Source of the DNA: Sialis fuliginosa
Lineage: Eukaryota > Arthropoda > Insecta > Megaloptera > Sialidae
Assembly (NCBI GenBank): GCA_961205875.1
Contig: OY540812.1
Span: forward strand, 9,610,001-9,674,000
DNA: 64,000 nt
Direction of reading: 5' to 3'
Shown: piece by piece, positions 1-11,780 of the stretch
Numbering within the stretch: position 1 is the stretch's first letter
How the letters are laid out: each line of letters opens with the position of its first letter
Position numbers and translations under genes: made by a program
The notes under the pieces: model-generated
Seen by the model: only the letters and a program-made list of their open reading frames with translations
Database searches by the model: none
Told to the model about the DNA's origin: nothing

Positions 1-179
1 TCATATTATATTTATTAAATATAAACATTTGCCTTAGAAAAACATATTTGATTGCATAATTTTTCATTTTGTGGTTTCTTTATTTAATTTTAAAAATGAA
101 AGTTAAATGATTCATATTCTTTATTTTTGTTTGAAAATATAGCTATTTAGAGTTGAAAAAAATTTTCAAATATTACTAT

Positions 180-905
180 TTACATTAAAAAATATCTGCC
201 AAGTAAATGCACAGTGCTAAATTCATAAAAGTTGAATTGAACAATTTACATAATAACTGAAAAAGTGTTCAGATAAATTTCCGATTGGTTAACCATTTAA
301 TTTTTATACAATTTTACTAAAAAATATTAGTTCGAAATTTTTCTTAAGACGCATGATTATTTTTTCGTAGGTATTTTTTAATTTTTTGACAATTTGAATC
401 TAAATTCATGTAAACGTCAAAAAAACTAAATGACGATTTTTTAAAGCATAAGATAAATCTATGTAAGGGAATATTTTACAACAGATGTTGTAAACCTATA
501 TTATAGAAAATTAAATGCTCTACAAAAAAGATTCTATAAAATTTTCACGTAACAGATGTCTTTCTTGAGATATATAAACAAATAATATTTTGGGATGTCA
601 CTCCTCCCCCCTATAAATGATTTTTAAAATAGGACCGTCCTCAAGCCAAACCCAACCAACAAACCAAGTTTCATTAATATCGGCACTGTGATTCATGAAT
701 TAGGCATGTGAAAAAAATTCAGAAGACAGACAGACACACACACGGACACATATACATATATATAGACTCGAAACGAAAAGTTTTTATCTTGACCTGAAAC
801 GGAATGATCAATTTAAAATTTTGAAATCGGAGAACAATTTTTTGTCTCATTCTAAAACGATAACAAAGCTTCTCGTATCTTCGATATTGCGAGGAAGCAA
901 AATAC
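180..905 (-). repeat. Dispersed repeat family A, copy 1
   Basis: Read on the minus strand this is the same sequence as 2986-3752: a start at TTGCTTCCTCGCAATATCGA, an A-rich stretch, a GTCTGTCTGT-like run, then a block resembling the widespread insect motif 'accgat..taatgaaatttggt', and an end near GCACTGTGCATTTA. The copies are clearly diverged by substitutions and small indels, so this is an old interspersed repeat. No open frame is conserved between copies; the 62-codon frame in it is a by-product. I see no clear terminal repeat or target duplication, so the class (Helitron remnant, retroposon tail or other) is undecided. Confidence 0.75.
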
Positions 906-1985
906 ATAAAAGTACTTATTTAATCATTATTATTAAACTACAAACGACTAGGCATGAACGAAAGTTTATTTATAATTAGGTAGATATACGAAGGATATAC
1001 CTACTTCATTAAAGTGAAACTTGAGTATGCCATCTTTAAGATTTTATGAACACATAACAAAAACAAATATCCCCAGAAGATGTGAAGATATATCACCATG
1101 TTTATGAGTTGGTAGTCCTGTAATAATTATACCTGCCGTCAGGTCGTATAACTAGTGAGATAGTTTTAAAATTAAAAACATCTCTAAAGTATATCTTGGC
1201 AAGTTTATATTACATAACAAACTTCAGAATATTATATTTCAATTTTTACTTTTCTATACATAACAGCCATAAATGTGTATATGAAATATAAGATATTCTC
1301 GAAAAGCCGATTTTTAATGTTAGTGTGTCGGTTAGTCTAAAGATTTTGTAACGACAAACAATAGAGAGGTGAATTTTAAAATTAATTTCAATATACGTCT
1401 GGGAAGAAAACCTATTTTTGAAAACCATCTTATAACTGAAAATGGATGTCTACTCATCAATTTGAAAAATTTTCGAATTAGTTTTGAAATGGGCCGTATA
1501 AAAATTTTTTATAGGCAAACCTATTTTTTTGATTTTCAGTCAATTATACACATCAAAATTTCATAAAGAGCAAAAAAGAGTCATCAGATATATTTTTTTA
1601 ATTTTCTACAAATTGTTTTTTAAATGGAGGCCCGAATATTTATTCTACCTAGAGCCTTCGACGTTTATATATTTAGCTGTAACTACAAAAGTACTAAACA
1701 ATTTTTTAACTAAATGAGTAACGTTACTAAAAAATTTTCGGGGTGCCAACACTGTTTTTAATCTCATTTGCCATAACAAAATTTATAATTATGTATATTT
1801 TGTAATTCCATGACACGAAATATGAATGAAATTTAAATATACAAAAAGCATTACAAAGTTTAATTTATTTTCGACCATTTTTCCTATAATTACAGAGCTT
1901 TAATTATTGACCTTTTTTTGTATAAATATTTAAATCTCTCAAATTTTTTATGCGTGTACAAACCGGGATTAAATTTAGTTCCATA
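906..1985. other. AT-rich stretch, no gene seen
   Basis: Only short overlapping frames on opposite strands around 1246-1566 are open. They carry no recognisable motif, and I could not match this stretch to any other part of the window. Confidence 0.6.
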
Positions 1986-2559
1986 AGGTACTGGCACCAA
2001 TTATGGCCACAATAAGAGCAAGGTTTTCTGTTTTTGTGATTGACGGGCTTCTTTTTTTGTAATTCTTATGAACTCATGTTACTAATAAAACAAGTAACTC
2101 TTTATTTAATCAATTTAATTACCAAAGTCCGCAAATATAATTTGTTTTTTAAATTATAGTCTTTTATTTTGTTTATGTTTTTTCTCCAGTAATGGATAGA
2201 GTAAAACCAGTAATGATCACGCAGTGATGGACACTTGCTAATGATTACAAAATGATAAGTACTACGACACAAAATATATAAAAGAAAAAATCATGAAATG
2301 TATGTTAAACAATGTAAAGCAGTTTCTATGATAATATAATAATAAATAAATAAACTATACTAATACTTAGTTAGTTTAAATGTCCACCATTTTAACACCT
2401 ATTGGCCAATTGTCATCAAATCACGCTGTAAAATATATATGTATGTAGATTAATATTCAGAAATGGTAGTAATTAAATATCAACAAATATTTCTAATTCA
2501 GCACATTTAATTAAAAAATAGCATTACTGGGGTCATATCCAAGACTGATGCCAGTACCT
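1986..2559 (+). mobile_element. Family B MITE, copy 1 (TA-flanked)
   Basis: This non-autonomous DNA transposon has terminal inverted repeats that begin AGGTACTGGCACCA at the left and, read inward on the other strand, AGGTACTGGCATCA at the right. Both ends abut TA (1984-1985 and 2560-2561), the duplication made by Tc1/mariner-type transposases. Three more copies lie in the window (28455, 46021, 52807) in both orientations. The interior is AT-rich and holds repeated TAATG words such as CCAGTAATGG near both ends, but no coding capacity. At 574 bp it is the longest of the four copies. The superfamily is inferred from the TA duplication only. Confidence 0.88.
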
Positions 2560-2985
2560 TATTTATTTACATGTTTTACGTATAATTATTAATTATAGAA
2601 GTGTTGAAGCGTAACTACTGCTACACGTAAAGACGTAATATAATGGAGGAGTTGATCTTAGAGGCGTAAATCCATGTCATTGTTGACTTAATTATTTCTA
2701 AACTCTCAAGCTGTAGAGCATTGTTGCCGGAAATTGTGTTACATGAAAACCGTTTAAGATTAGCGCACTTCAGGCTTCTGTTGTTAGCGAGATGTTGATA
2801 ATAGTATATTTTGTACTCATTTCACGTCTTTTTGGATTAAACTTACTAAGAAAAGAGTTAATTTTGTTTTGTTTTTGTTTGTTTCGTCTTGTAAAATGTA
2901 CGTCATCAAGTTAATATTGAAATAGATAATTAGTATTTTAAAAATTTTCTGTTAGCTGGTTCTCAATATTTATTTTACAATAATA
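2560..2985. other. AT-rich stretch, no gene seen
   Basis: Spacer between the family B copy and the second family A copy. I see no repeat match, splice-site pattern or open frame worth reporting. Confidence 0.6.
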
Positions 2986-3752
2986 TTGCTTTCTCGCAAT
3001 ATCGAAGATACGAGAAGCTTTGTGATCGTTTTAGAATGAGACAAAAAAATTGTTCTCCGATTTCAAAATTTTAAATTGATCTTTCCGTTTTAGGTCAAAA
3101 CAAACACTTTTCGATCCGTGTCTGTCTGTCTGTCTGTGTGTCTGTCCCCTGAATCCTCGTCACACGCATGAACAACTAAACCGATATTAATGAAATTTGG
3201 TTGGATGGATGCGTCTGGCTTGAGGACGGTCCCATTTCAAAATCATCAAAATCGTGTGTAAGGGGGAGGGGTGTCATCTCAAAATATTTATTTTTTCACG
3301 ATATCTCAAGAACGACACCTCTTACGTAATGTTTATAGAATATTTTTTGAAAAGAAGTAATAATTTCTTATAATATAGGTCTACAACGTTAGTTGTAAAA
3401 TATTATTTTACAAAGATTGATCTCAATTTGCTTTTTAAAATCGTATTTTCTAAATTGATATTTGTTTGTACATATTAAATGTCATTTTGACGTTCGTATA
3501 AATTTAGATTTATTTTGAAATTGTCATAAAATTTAAAAATACCTAGGAAAAAATAATCAGGTGCGTCTTAAAAAAAATTTCAACTTAATATTTTTTAGTA
3601 AAATTGTATAAAAATTAAATGGTTAACCAATGCCAGGCAGTTTATCTAAACTAATTTTAAATTTTAAATTGTTCATTAATTAACTACCTTTGGTGAATTT
3701 AGCACGAGGAAGCACTGTGCATTTATTTGACATATGTTTTTTAACTAGAGCA
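2986..3752 (+). repeat. Dispersed repeat family A, copy 2
   Basis: This is the plus-strand counterpart of 180-905, arranged head to head with it about 2.1 kb apart. It contains a short tetranucleotide run (TGTCTGTCTGTCTGTG near 3119-3135) and a G-rich patch (AAGGGGGAGGGG near 3261). It ends close to CACTGTGCATTTATTTGACA. A third, truncated copy is at 13631-13735. No protein is encoded. Confidence 0.75.
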
Positions 3753-6734
3753 AAAATAGAGAAATTATAATTGTATTAAACTAAAAATTACAGCAAGAGA
3801 ATCAATTTTGTAAATGACTTGTACAATTCTTTGAACAATTATATGAATTAAGAAATAAAACTGTTATTTTTATAAAAAGTAATAAACGTGAGTCAAATAA
3901 ATGTAATAAATTGAATTCAGTTGGCAATTTCATAAGGTGCATACAAGTTTGTCGTGAGGTAAGAAGCAAGAACGGTGGTTTTCCACAGATATGAAGGTAG
4001 TGGCGAGTAATGATTTCCCCGAGGATGTTACAAGAATACAATTGCAGTCTGACCATACTTGAGAAAACAAAAGTACCTACCAAGAAATTGTACGACATAC
4101 TTTTTATTTACGTTCTGCACATTGCTGATTCTTAAAAGGTTTCTGAAGTTTCAAAATAATTTTATTTTTGTTTGTGAAAAATACGTATGAAATTAAATTA
4201 TTTTCTAATCATTCTAATAAATGGAATGTAATATGTTATTTAATGTTTATTGTAGGGTACTTATTGTGGATGGATACCGCACATTGAAATATTTATTTAA
4301 ATTAAAAAATATATTTTTTTATAAATGAAGAAATAACGCTGGAAATATTTTATCGAATATTTAGAATATATTAAACAACATATTGATTTACAACATAACC
4401 CTCTTTATGGTCATATGACATTTGGGGTCACTTTATCGGCACATTACTTTCATATTTACCTAACTAAAAGTTTACCGAAAAATACGAACTCTCGCACCGC
4501 ACAGTGGGTCTAAATCACACATTTTTGCGCGAAATTTAGAAAGGTAAGTAATTGTAGTTTTTGAAAATTACCCCATGAATAGTTTATTCACCCTTAATTA
4601 CTCTTTTATCCCTTTAAATCTGAAAAATCGATTAAACGATAAATTCATAAATAAATAAATGGAGTAAGATAATATATACTGTACAAATATAAAGATTAAT
4701 TTGTTAGTACTTTTATATAGTAGGTATGTGTAAAAATAAACATGTGTGAATATATTTACATATGTACAGGTGAGTCATAAGTTCGTATTTCTTCGATATC
4801 TCCTCTGTTAATAATTAGAGAAAAATTCAAATTTCATGTATTTTTAAATGATAAATACAATTTATAAATATATATATTATATATTTCACTCATGAACATA
4901 ATCTTACAGTTGCAAGTACACGATCAGAACTGAAGATGGCCGATAAAATTTCATAACAACCCGCGGAATATCACAACACAATATATTTTATATATTTAGA
5001 AAGGTAGATATTTAAATAATGAGTTAAATACGTCATATTCTAACACTTTTATTCTATGTTTTAAAACAATATTGTGTTTACGTCAATATATCTATAAAAT
5101 ATAACTTTGACACAAGGCAGGTATATATATAAATGTAACTGACAGTATAATATCATCTTTCGTTGTTGTGTTCTATTTTTATAACAGTTTTTTTATAATA
5201 AGTAACTGAATTGAATAAAATAATATACTTTTACATTTAAAAGGTAAATTTTGATTATATGGGCCTTTTATTTGTAGATTTTCTATTCGATTTGTATTTG
5301 ACTTAAAAGAAACTATTCCAATTTTTTTTTAAAACTTTGTTTGAGATATTCCTTTAGTTAGTAAATTCTTGTTTTTAAGTGTTATATCATTTTGGTGATT
5401 TTAATATAATTTTATTTTATTTTAATGTTACAAATTATCATTTCTAAATAACATTACAATAGACTTGTATTTATTTCTGTTCATCTACCGACCAATAAGG
5501 TTTTCTAAAGAAAAACATATAAACTATTAACTTTAGAGAAAAATACTAAAGAACGAAAAAAAATTTTTTGAGTCATTTTTTCAGAATTTTAAATCAAGTT
5601 TTCGAAGTAGATACATATGTTTTTAATAGAATTAATTTTAGCTCCTAGAACGCTCGTTGGTCTGTATATATATATTTTAAACGTTTTTTGGGGATAAGTA
5701 ACTCGCTTTAAGTAATATAATATTGATTAAGATAATTTGCATGTAATTTATCGTTACATCGTAAAAATCTACAATAAAGAATTTTAGAGTTTGTTCATTT
5801 GGATTATGAGAACTAAATATATAAAAGTTTGCGGTATTTGCATACCATAAAGAGAATTTATTACAGAAATTTCAAAGTACTAATGAAAGCATATGATGAG
5901 ATCAGAGCCAAGTAAAAAATCTAATATATTCCGTGGAAAATATCATAGCAGTACCCTGGAGTGCTCCAGACTAGATGAAAAATTTTATTGCTATGAAAAT
6001 GATTATGCCAAAGCTGATTTTAAAATAAGTTATACATTAGTATACATCATACATGAGTAAGGTAACTTTAATTAATTTCTATTATAACAAGTAATAAATA
6101 TTTAATTTACATGATGGTAATCAGTATAATGTACATATATAAATTTAATAATAATTCATGTATCATTGGGAAACTTGGAGGATACAAATTATAATACCAT
6201 TTGTATTAATTTACATAAAATGATACCTGTTTAAAAAAAGTTTAAAAACAATAATATAAATGACGTATTTAGGTTTATGTTTGAATTTAAAAATAAATAC
6301 ATCTAGTTATTTTAGTTACTTTTTGTTTACATGCTATTTAAATAAATCAATAAAATATAAAATATTTGTATCATTTTCTCTTCAATAACAACGGGGGACG
6401 TTAATTTGCTGACGGTGGAAGTGGGTGACATTGAATTATGATTAATTATTTGTCAATATACTATTACAAATGTTGGTGACCTTTTAATTACCTACTTCAA
6501 ATAATACCATTTTTGAAAAATTATATCATTATTTTTTGTTTTGTTTTACGAAATTTATATTTCACTTTTGCTCATTTTAGAATTTTGTAATTCAAGACTG
6601 TTATTTTATAATATAATTAACAGTAGTTAATGTATAAGATAAATTTATTAATGAATTTATAAAAAATATTTTTCACTTGATATCTCACATTTGGAAAAAA
6701 AAATGTTGGTAACAATATTTTATTTTATTTAGGT
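3753..6734. other. AT-rich intergenic stretch
   Basis: About 3 kb without a supportable gene. A 98-codon minus-strand frame (3802-4098) has no recognisable domain and no neighbouring exon. At 4765-4780 a TA is followed by CAGGTGAGTCAT, which resembles the ends of the foldback at 25954-26700; I could not find a matching opposite end, so it may be a solo end. Confidence 0.55.
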
Positions 6735-7102
6735 TATTATGAGCACGTCTGTTTCCATGAATGGTAAATTATCGAAAATGATTATGATTGTTGCTAACCT
6801 ATTTATTTTATTATTATTTTTTCATACAAATTCTAAGATGAGATCTGGTGTTTCCTGGTAGTTTGAAAATATAATTTTACACGATTTTCTCAGTGATTAC
6901 TCAACAGATTTTACTCCGGTTTTCACTAATGGATAGGTTAAGTTTAGGTGTATAATTTGTGGATATTTTGTGTAAATTTCATGAAGTTGAAAAAAAAAAC
7001 AATTCACGGTGAACCGTGTGTTGTGAGCATGTTGGGTGGGCATGTTTACTTTATGTTTAATTAAATTAATATCCTCGGATAACACCGGGTCCAATGCGCT
7101 TG
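6735..7102 (+). mobile_element. Family D Helitron-like element, 5'-truncated copy
   Basis: It matches the 3' halves of 43494-44252 and 44738-45337: CTGGTGTTTCCTGG, then TTTGAAAATATAATTTTACA, then GGTGAACCGTGTGTTGTG. It ends with AATGCGCTTGT, where the full-length copy ends AATGCGCTAGT, so the diagnostic CTAG terminus has mutated to CTTG here. The 5' half present in the other copies is missing. Its 65-codon minus-strand frame is accidental. Confidence 0.7.
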
Positions 7103-7702
7103 TCTAACATAAAACAATGTACAATTATACAACGGAAACAATGTAAAATAACGCAAAACTGTCCAGATTTAAAAAAAGATATAATACATGTAGTACTTCA
7201 ATATTATTGTCAGCAAAATATTTTTGTGACCAGAAATCGTAATTGAACCTAACATATAAATATTTCATACTATGTTAAGAACTCTTGATAATAACAAAGT
7301 CGAATATAAAAATCGTACAACGACTGGCGTTATTACTTCATTACTCCTACAAAGACTGGAGAGGTAATTTTGCAATGAAGAAGTTATATTAAAGTGACGT
7401 TTTGTATGTTGCAGCTTTTATTTCTCAACTTTATGTTTCATTCGTTGTAGCATTTAACTCATTTTGTGATTGAATAATTTACACATTCTGTCATAAACAT
7501 TTTACCTTATAATTTAATTTGTCTTTGTCATTTTATACTTCTGATAATAAAGGGAAAATGAATCACAAAAAAAATATTTCGATATACCATTGTAGCTATT
7601 TTTATTTTATATTTTGGCTTCCTCAGGAGAGTTTGTTTTAAGTGTAGTTTCATCAGAGGAACAGATAATATATTTTTTAAAACAACAAAATGTAAATAAA
7701 AT
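7103..7702. other. AT-rich stretch, no gene seen
   Basis: Spacer between the Helitron-like fragment and the piggyBac-type element. No match to other parts of the window was noticed. Confidence 0.55.
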
Positions 7703-7706
7703 TTAA

Positions 7707-8740
7707 CCCTTTGGACGCGTAAAGCGACTAAAGTCGCTTGTTTTTTTATTACCTTTCAACGCGTAAATCGTCTATAGTCCACGGCTTATAAAAAATGTAT
7801 CCGTCGACTTAGAATCATGAAATTTCAGGGGTGTCTTCCTTTTATGATGTAATCACCCACTAAGAAAGGATTATTCGAAATTCAGCCCCCATGGGGGTAA
7901 AAAGGGGTATAAAATTTTGTATGGTAAAAAATATTTTTTTTTGGTAGATTTACAAACTTAAAAAACTATACAAATAATGAAACACATATTTAAACATTTC
8001 CCAAAATTCAACCACTGAAGGGTTGTAAGGGGGAGTAAAATTTTGTATGGGAAAACTTTTTTTTTGTTGGATTTACGTGAAACTTAATATAAATACTCTA
8101 CTATACATATAATGAAAAAGATATTTCAGCATTTCCCAAAATTCAACCCCTAATAGTGTAGGAGGGGGAGAGGGTGGGTTTTTGATATGTTTATCTGCAT
8201 AGCTGTTTAATTTATAAAGATGAATTCGGGCAAAATAATCTTCAATAAAAATAAAAATTTCGACATTCAACCCCTAATGGCGAGGGTAGACAGGGGTGGT
8301 TTTTTGACGGGGGAGGGGGGGGGTTTAGGGGGGAAAACAAACCCATATCTCGCATAAAGTCGAGATATTTACGATTTTGTATATCGAATAAAAATCAAGT
8401 AAAGGAAAAATTATATATTTCACCCCCTGTCGCGTATGGAGGGTTGTAATTAATTTCGTAATACATTTTTATGTATATGTATGTTCATACTGTCACTATA
8501 ATAAAGTTCAATTTTTTAATAATTACTGTTTTTTTGTCATTAATTAATTTTTTTATTCATTCTACCCCCTTCAAAACTAAAACCATGCGACGCCCATGTT
8601 TTGTAAATATTTTATTTGATGCCTTACATTAAGTACATAATAAAAAAAATATTTTTTAAATTTTTTGGAACATTTTATTTTTGGTGGCAAAACTGCATTT
8701 TTTAGAGCATATTTTTTTTTCGTGTTACACGTCCAAAGGG
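7707..8740. mobile_element. piggyBac-type non-autonomous element (TTAA-flanked)
   Basis: Perfect TTAA flanks lie at 7703-7706 and 8741-8744. The ends are inverted repeats: CCCTTTGGACGCGTAA at the left and, read inward from the right, CCCTTTGGACGTGTAA. TTAA followed by CCCTTTG is the classic terminus of piggyBac-superfamily elements. Just inside the left end is a short palindrome, AAGCGACTAAAGTCGCTT, followed by a second CAACGCGTAAATCG word echoing the terminus. There is no transposase. The interior holds three degenerate units built around 'aaattcaacc..aaGGGGTgtaa..aaaattttgtatgg' (about 7875-8210), a repeat type otherwise seen at 41612-41905, plus G-runs near 8300-8330. The element is 1034 bp. 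Confidence 0.85.
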
Positions 8741-9021
8741 TTAAAACATAATGGTCAGTAAAAAACGTTGTGTGTTGAATACAGAATTCGATGCAAATTC
8801 AACGTTTCTGCTGCATAAATGCATATTTATGCACTTTGAGAAACGTGTATGTTTGTGATCAACTCATTTGAGCGTATTTGTTTAAAACGTTTTTGAAATG
8901 ACCTATAAATTCAATAAATGATAATGCATTTAGTAAACTGTCATCATGATATTGATTTTTATTTCGATAGAGATGTTTTGTCCAAAATCATCTTGTATTA
9001 CTAAGTTTTTATTTTTTTTAA

Positions 9022-9855
9022 GGGGTTACATCTCACTTTTCACATCGTCACTTTTTTTATAATAATAAAAAAAGCAATTCAAGTAAATTTTTTCTCGTTA
9101 TTTATATGAGTTATCATATCGAAGTACACACGATTATTAAAAATTATTAATCGTCACTTCGGAAAATGAAACTTTTTTTAGGAATTTTTTTTTAGAAAAA
9201 TAAAAAAAGCAATTCAATGAAATTTTTTTTCGTTATTTATATGAGTTATCCCATCGAAGTAAATATGATTATTAAAAAAATATCGATTTTTGTAAATTAT
9301 GTATCATTTTGAACAAAAAATCGCGTTATTGACGAAAAATACGACCTTAAATTTGAGTATAAAAACCGCAATTATTAACCAATCGTAAAAATTCTATGTA
9401 CTTCGATGTTAAATCTATCTAAGAAATTATAGTTAAAATTTCAAGTCGATCGGATGAAAAATTACCAAGATAAGTTTTCCGCAGTTTTTAAAAACGTGTT
9501 TTCGATAAAAATGGCTTCAAAGTTTTGAAAACTGTTCTACTACATGCAAACGTCGACGTTAGTTCCGACTGTTTTTCGAGACTATGTTGGTTTTGCGGTT
9601 TTCGGTTGCTTATTTTGCTTCTGTTTTGGCTTGAGACCGAATTACGGTGCCCTTTTACATTACCATATACTCATTTTTCACCACTTTCACCATCTTCGTT
9701 CGTTCAGAGTCATTTTGGAAAGTGAGCTCTAAAAATAAAAAAATAAAAATTTTCTGCATATAATTCCTTTTGAATATCATTTTTAAGATGTTTATACATC
9801 ATTTAAGTCATTAAAAAAATTGTTAAAAATTAGTTATTACATTAGATGTAACCCC
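9022..9855. mobile_element. Terminal-inverted-repeat element with TTAA (or TA) flanks
   Basis: Left end TTAA-GGGGTTACATCT and right end AGATGTAACCCC-TTAA form a 12-bp inverted repeat (one mismatch possible beyond it). The flanks read equally well as a TTAA duplication (9018-9021 and 9856-9859) or as a TA duplication around AGGGG...CCCCT. Inside, two tandem units of about 85 bp (near 9065-9150 and 9205-9285) share AAGCAATTCAA and CGTTATTTATATGAGTTATC. Two overlapping open frames of 62-66 codons near 9525-9732 have no recognisable motif. It is non-autonomous; piggyBac and Tc1/mariner are both possible, and the terminus starting with G argues against typical piggyBac. Confidence 0.72.
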
Positions 9856-10312
9856 TTAAATAAAAGTGCACAATAATGAAATCAGCACATTTCTTTTTCA
9901 TTAACTATGTATTAGATATCGTAGTTATTTTAGTAAAATTTGAGTGCAGCAACTAATACTTTCAATAAACATTCGTTTAAGTCACTGTGCGTTCACAGAT
10001 ACAAACATCCGTACTACAACTAAGTTGCGGCGGAAATCTCTTTGATGTTTTTAATTGTCGCGTGCGTTGTATGTGTCGAAAACATTTGTGTTCGTTCATA
10101 TGAAGCATACACGCCCACATTGATATAAAATTGTGACGGATGCAGCACACAACGTAATTTTTTACTAATGTGGATCTGACTTAACACGAAAAACACCCGA
10201 TTTAAAAACAATGTATGACCCTTAATGAACAAGTCAAAAAACTGAATTATAAAACAAATTTATTCATTTCAAACGAAAAATACGAAAAAAAAAATATTGA
10301 AGCTTTAGCAAT
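9856..10312. other. Intergenic stretch, no gene seen
   Basis: It is slightly less AT-rich than its surroundings around 10020-10160. A 70-codon minus-strand frame is open there but shows no motif and no plausible exon partners. Confidence 0.5.
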
Positions 10313-10365
10313 ATTCCGCGGTACCTCTGTAAAGGGTGCCGCGGCGCACATTTTGGGAACCACTG
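10313..10365 (-). mobile_element. Solo hAT-like terminus
   Basis: Read on the minus strand it starts CAGTGGTTCCCAAAATGTG and continues GCGCCGCGGCACCC, the familiar hAT-type terminus (CAGTGGTTCTCAAA... followed by a GC-rich patch). CCGCGGTACC and GGTGCCGCGG could pair as a hairpin. I found no opposite end or 8-bp duplication, so this is a fragment. Confidence 0.55.
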
Positions 10366-10766
10366 GACTAGATGGTTTATCTTGTCTTTATCTTAATCTA
10401 AGATTTATATGTATATTTGATCTTCTTGAAAATGAAACATTCATAAGCATTTTAATAAATATATACAAGTTTAAAATATACCTATACTTATAAGAATACA
10501 CTATACAGTGGGTTTATGTAGTATGTAGCAACATTAAAAGCTTTTAAAAAAGTTCAATGTGACATTATATTTTGTAAATTAAAGACGAATGACAAATTAA
10601 CTATTTTTTTGATTAAAAAGAGAGAGTATATAATACACAAACGACTAGCACACGCATATTAATTACATATTGTAGTCTTTGATGGAGAATATATTTTATC
10701 TTTGATCAAATATTCGTAGAAAAACATTTGTGGTTTCATAATAACAAAGTATACCTGTACTATATA
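10366..10766. other. AT-rich stretch, no gene seen
   Basis: Nothing recognisable lies between the solo hAT-like end and the next foldback. Confidence 0.5.
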
Positions 10767-11780
10767 TAATGAAAAAGGGGGTCTATCCTCAACAAACTCT
10801 GAGCTACAGGCTGTTGAAAAAATTCCTTCAGAGTAGTATTTAGAAACAAAGATTATCTCATAACTTCCAAAGTAATGTAACTAGAACAACCAAAATAAGT
10901 CAGTTTCATAGGTAATTAATTGACGTATTTTTCAGTATTAGCGTTACTGCTAGCCATGTTTCCAGTTCAGAGTTGTTGCTCATCAAAGTCAAAAAATATA
11001 TTTATTTTTTTGAAAATTTTTATGAAAATGACATTTTTCTCCAAAAGTACTTACAGTATGTGGTATTTTTTATCATTATTTTGGTGCGTCATAATGTTAC
11101 CTACAAATTTACTTTGCGAAGTTTGGACCTAAGTCTTACAGTTTTCCAGTTATAAATTTATCTAAATTAATCCCCAAAGTGACTATTTTGCTACCTACCA
11201 TATTAAATAAAACAGTCATACAATTTTTTTGTTTTTAATTACAAAATTAGTTTTAAAATTATACAAATTACTATTAACAATAAAAATATGTAATACGAAC
11301 AAAAAAAAGTATGACTGTTTTATTTAATAGGGTAGTTAGCAAAATTTGGGGATTAATTTAGATAAGTTTATAACTGGAAATCTGTAAGACCAAGGTCCAA
11401 ACTTTGTAGGTAAAATTATGACGCACAAAAATAATAATAAAAAATACCACATATTGTAAATAGATATTTTATTATAATATAATAATAATGTCATATATTT
11501 TTTGATTTTGATGAGCAATAACTATGAACTGGAAATATAGCTAGCAATAACGCTAATACTGAAAAATACGTTAGTTAATTACCTATGGAACTGACTCATT
11601 GTGGTTGCTCTAGTTATGAGATAATTTTTGTTTGTAAATACTATTTTGAAGGAATTTTTTCAACACCCTGTAGTTCAGAGGGTGTTGAAGATAGACTCAC
11701 CTTTTCATTACAATTTTTTACTCGCAATAACTAAGGGAATCAGCTCCTAAAATATCTGTATCCCAAACCGGACCACCCTG
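10767..11780. mobile_element. Foldback element, arms about 440 bp
   Basis: The segments 10767-11215 and 11300-11711 are inverted copies of one another, from AATGAAAAAGGGGGTCTATC outside to AAAACAGTCATAC near the centre, separated by a short AT-rich loop. The right side extends past the left arm to CCACCCTG followed by TATA at 11780. That resembles the 'TA-CAGGGTGG' ends of insect Tc1/mariner-type MITEs and suggests the left end has been lost or deleted (TATACCTGTACTA near 10750). Open frames of 60-70 codons occur in both arms because they mirror each other; they are not genes. Confidence 0.8.

Noticed and set aside
3802-4098. 98-codon minus-strand frame
   Set aside because: No domain, signal sequence or partner exon is visible, and long stop-free stretches of this size are expected by chance in 64 kb.
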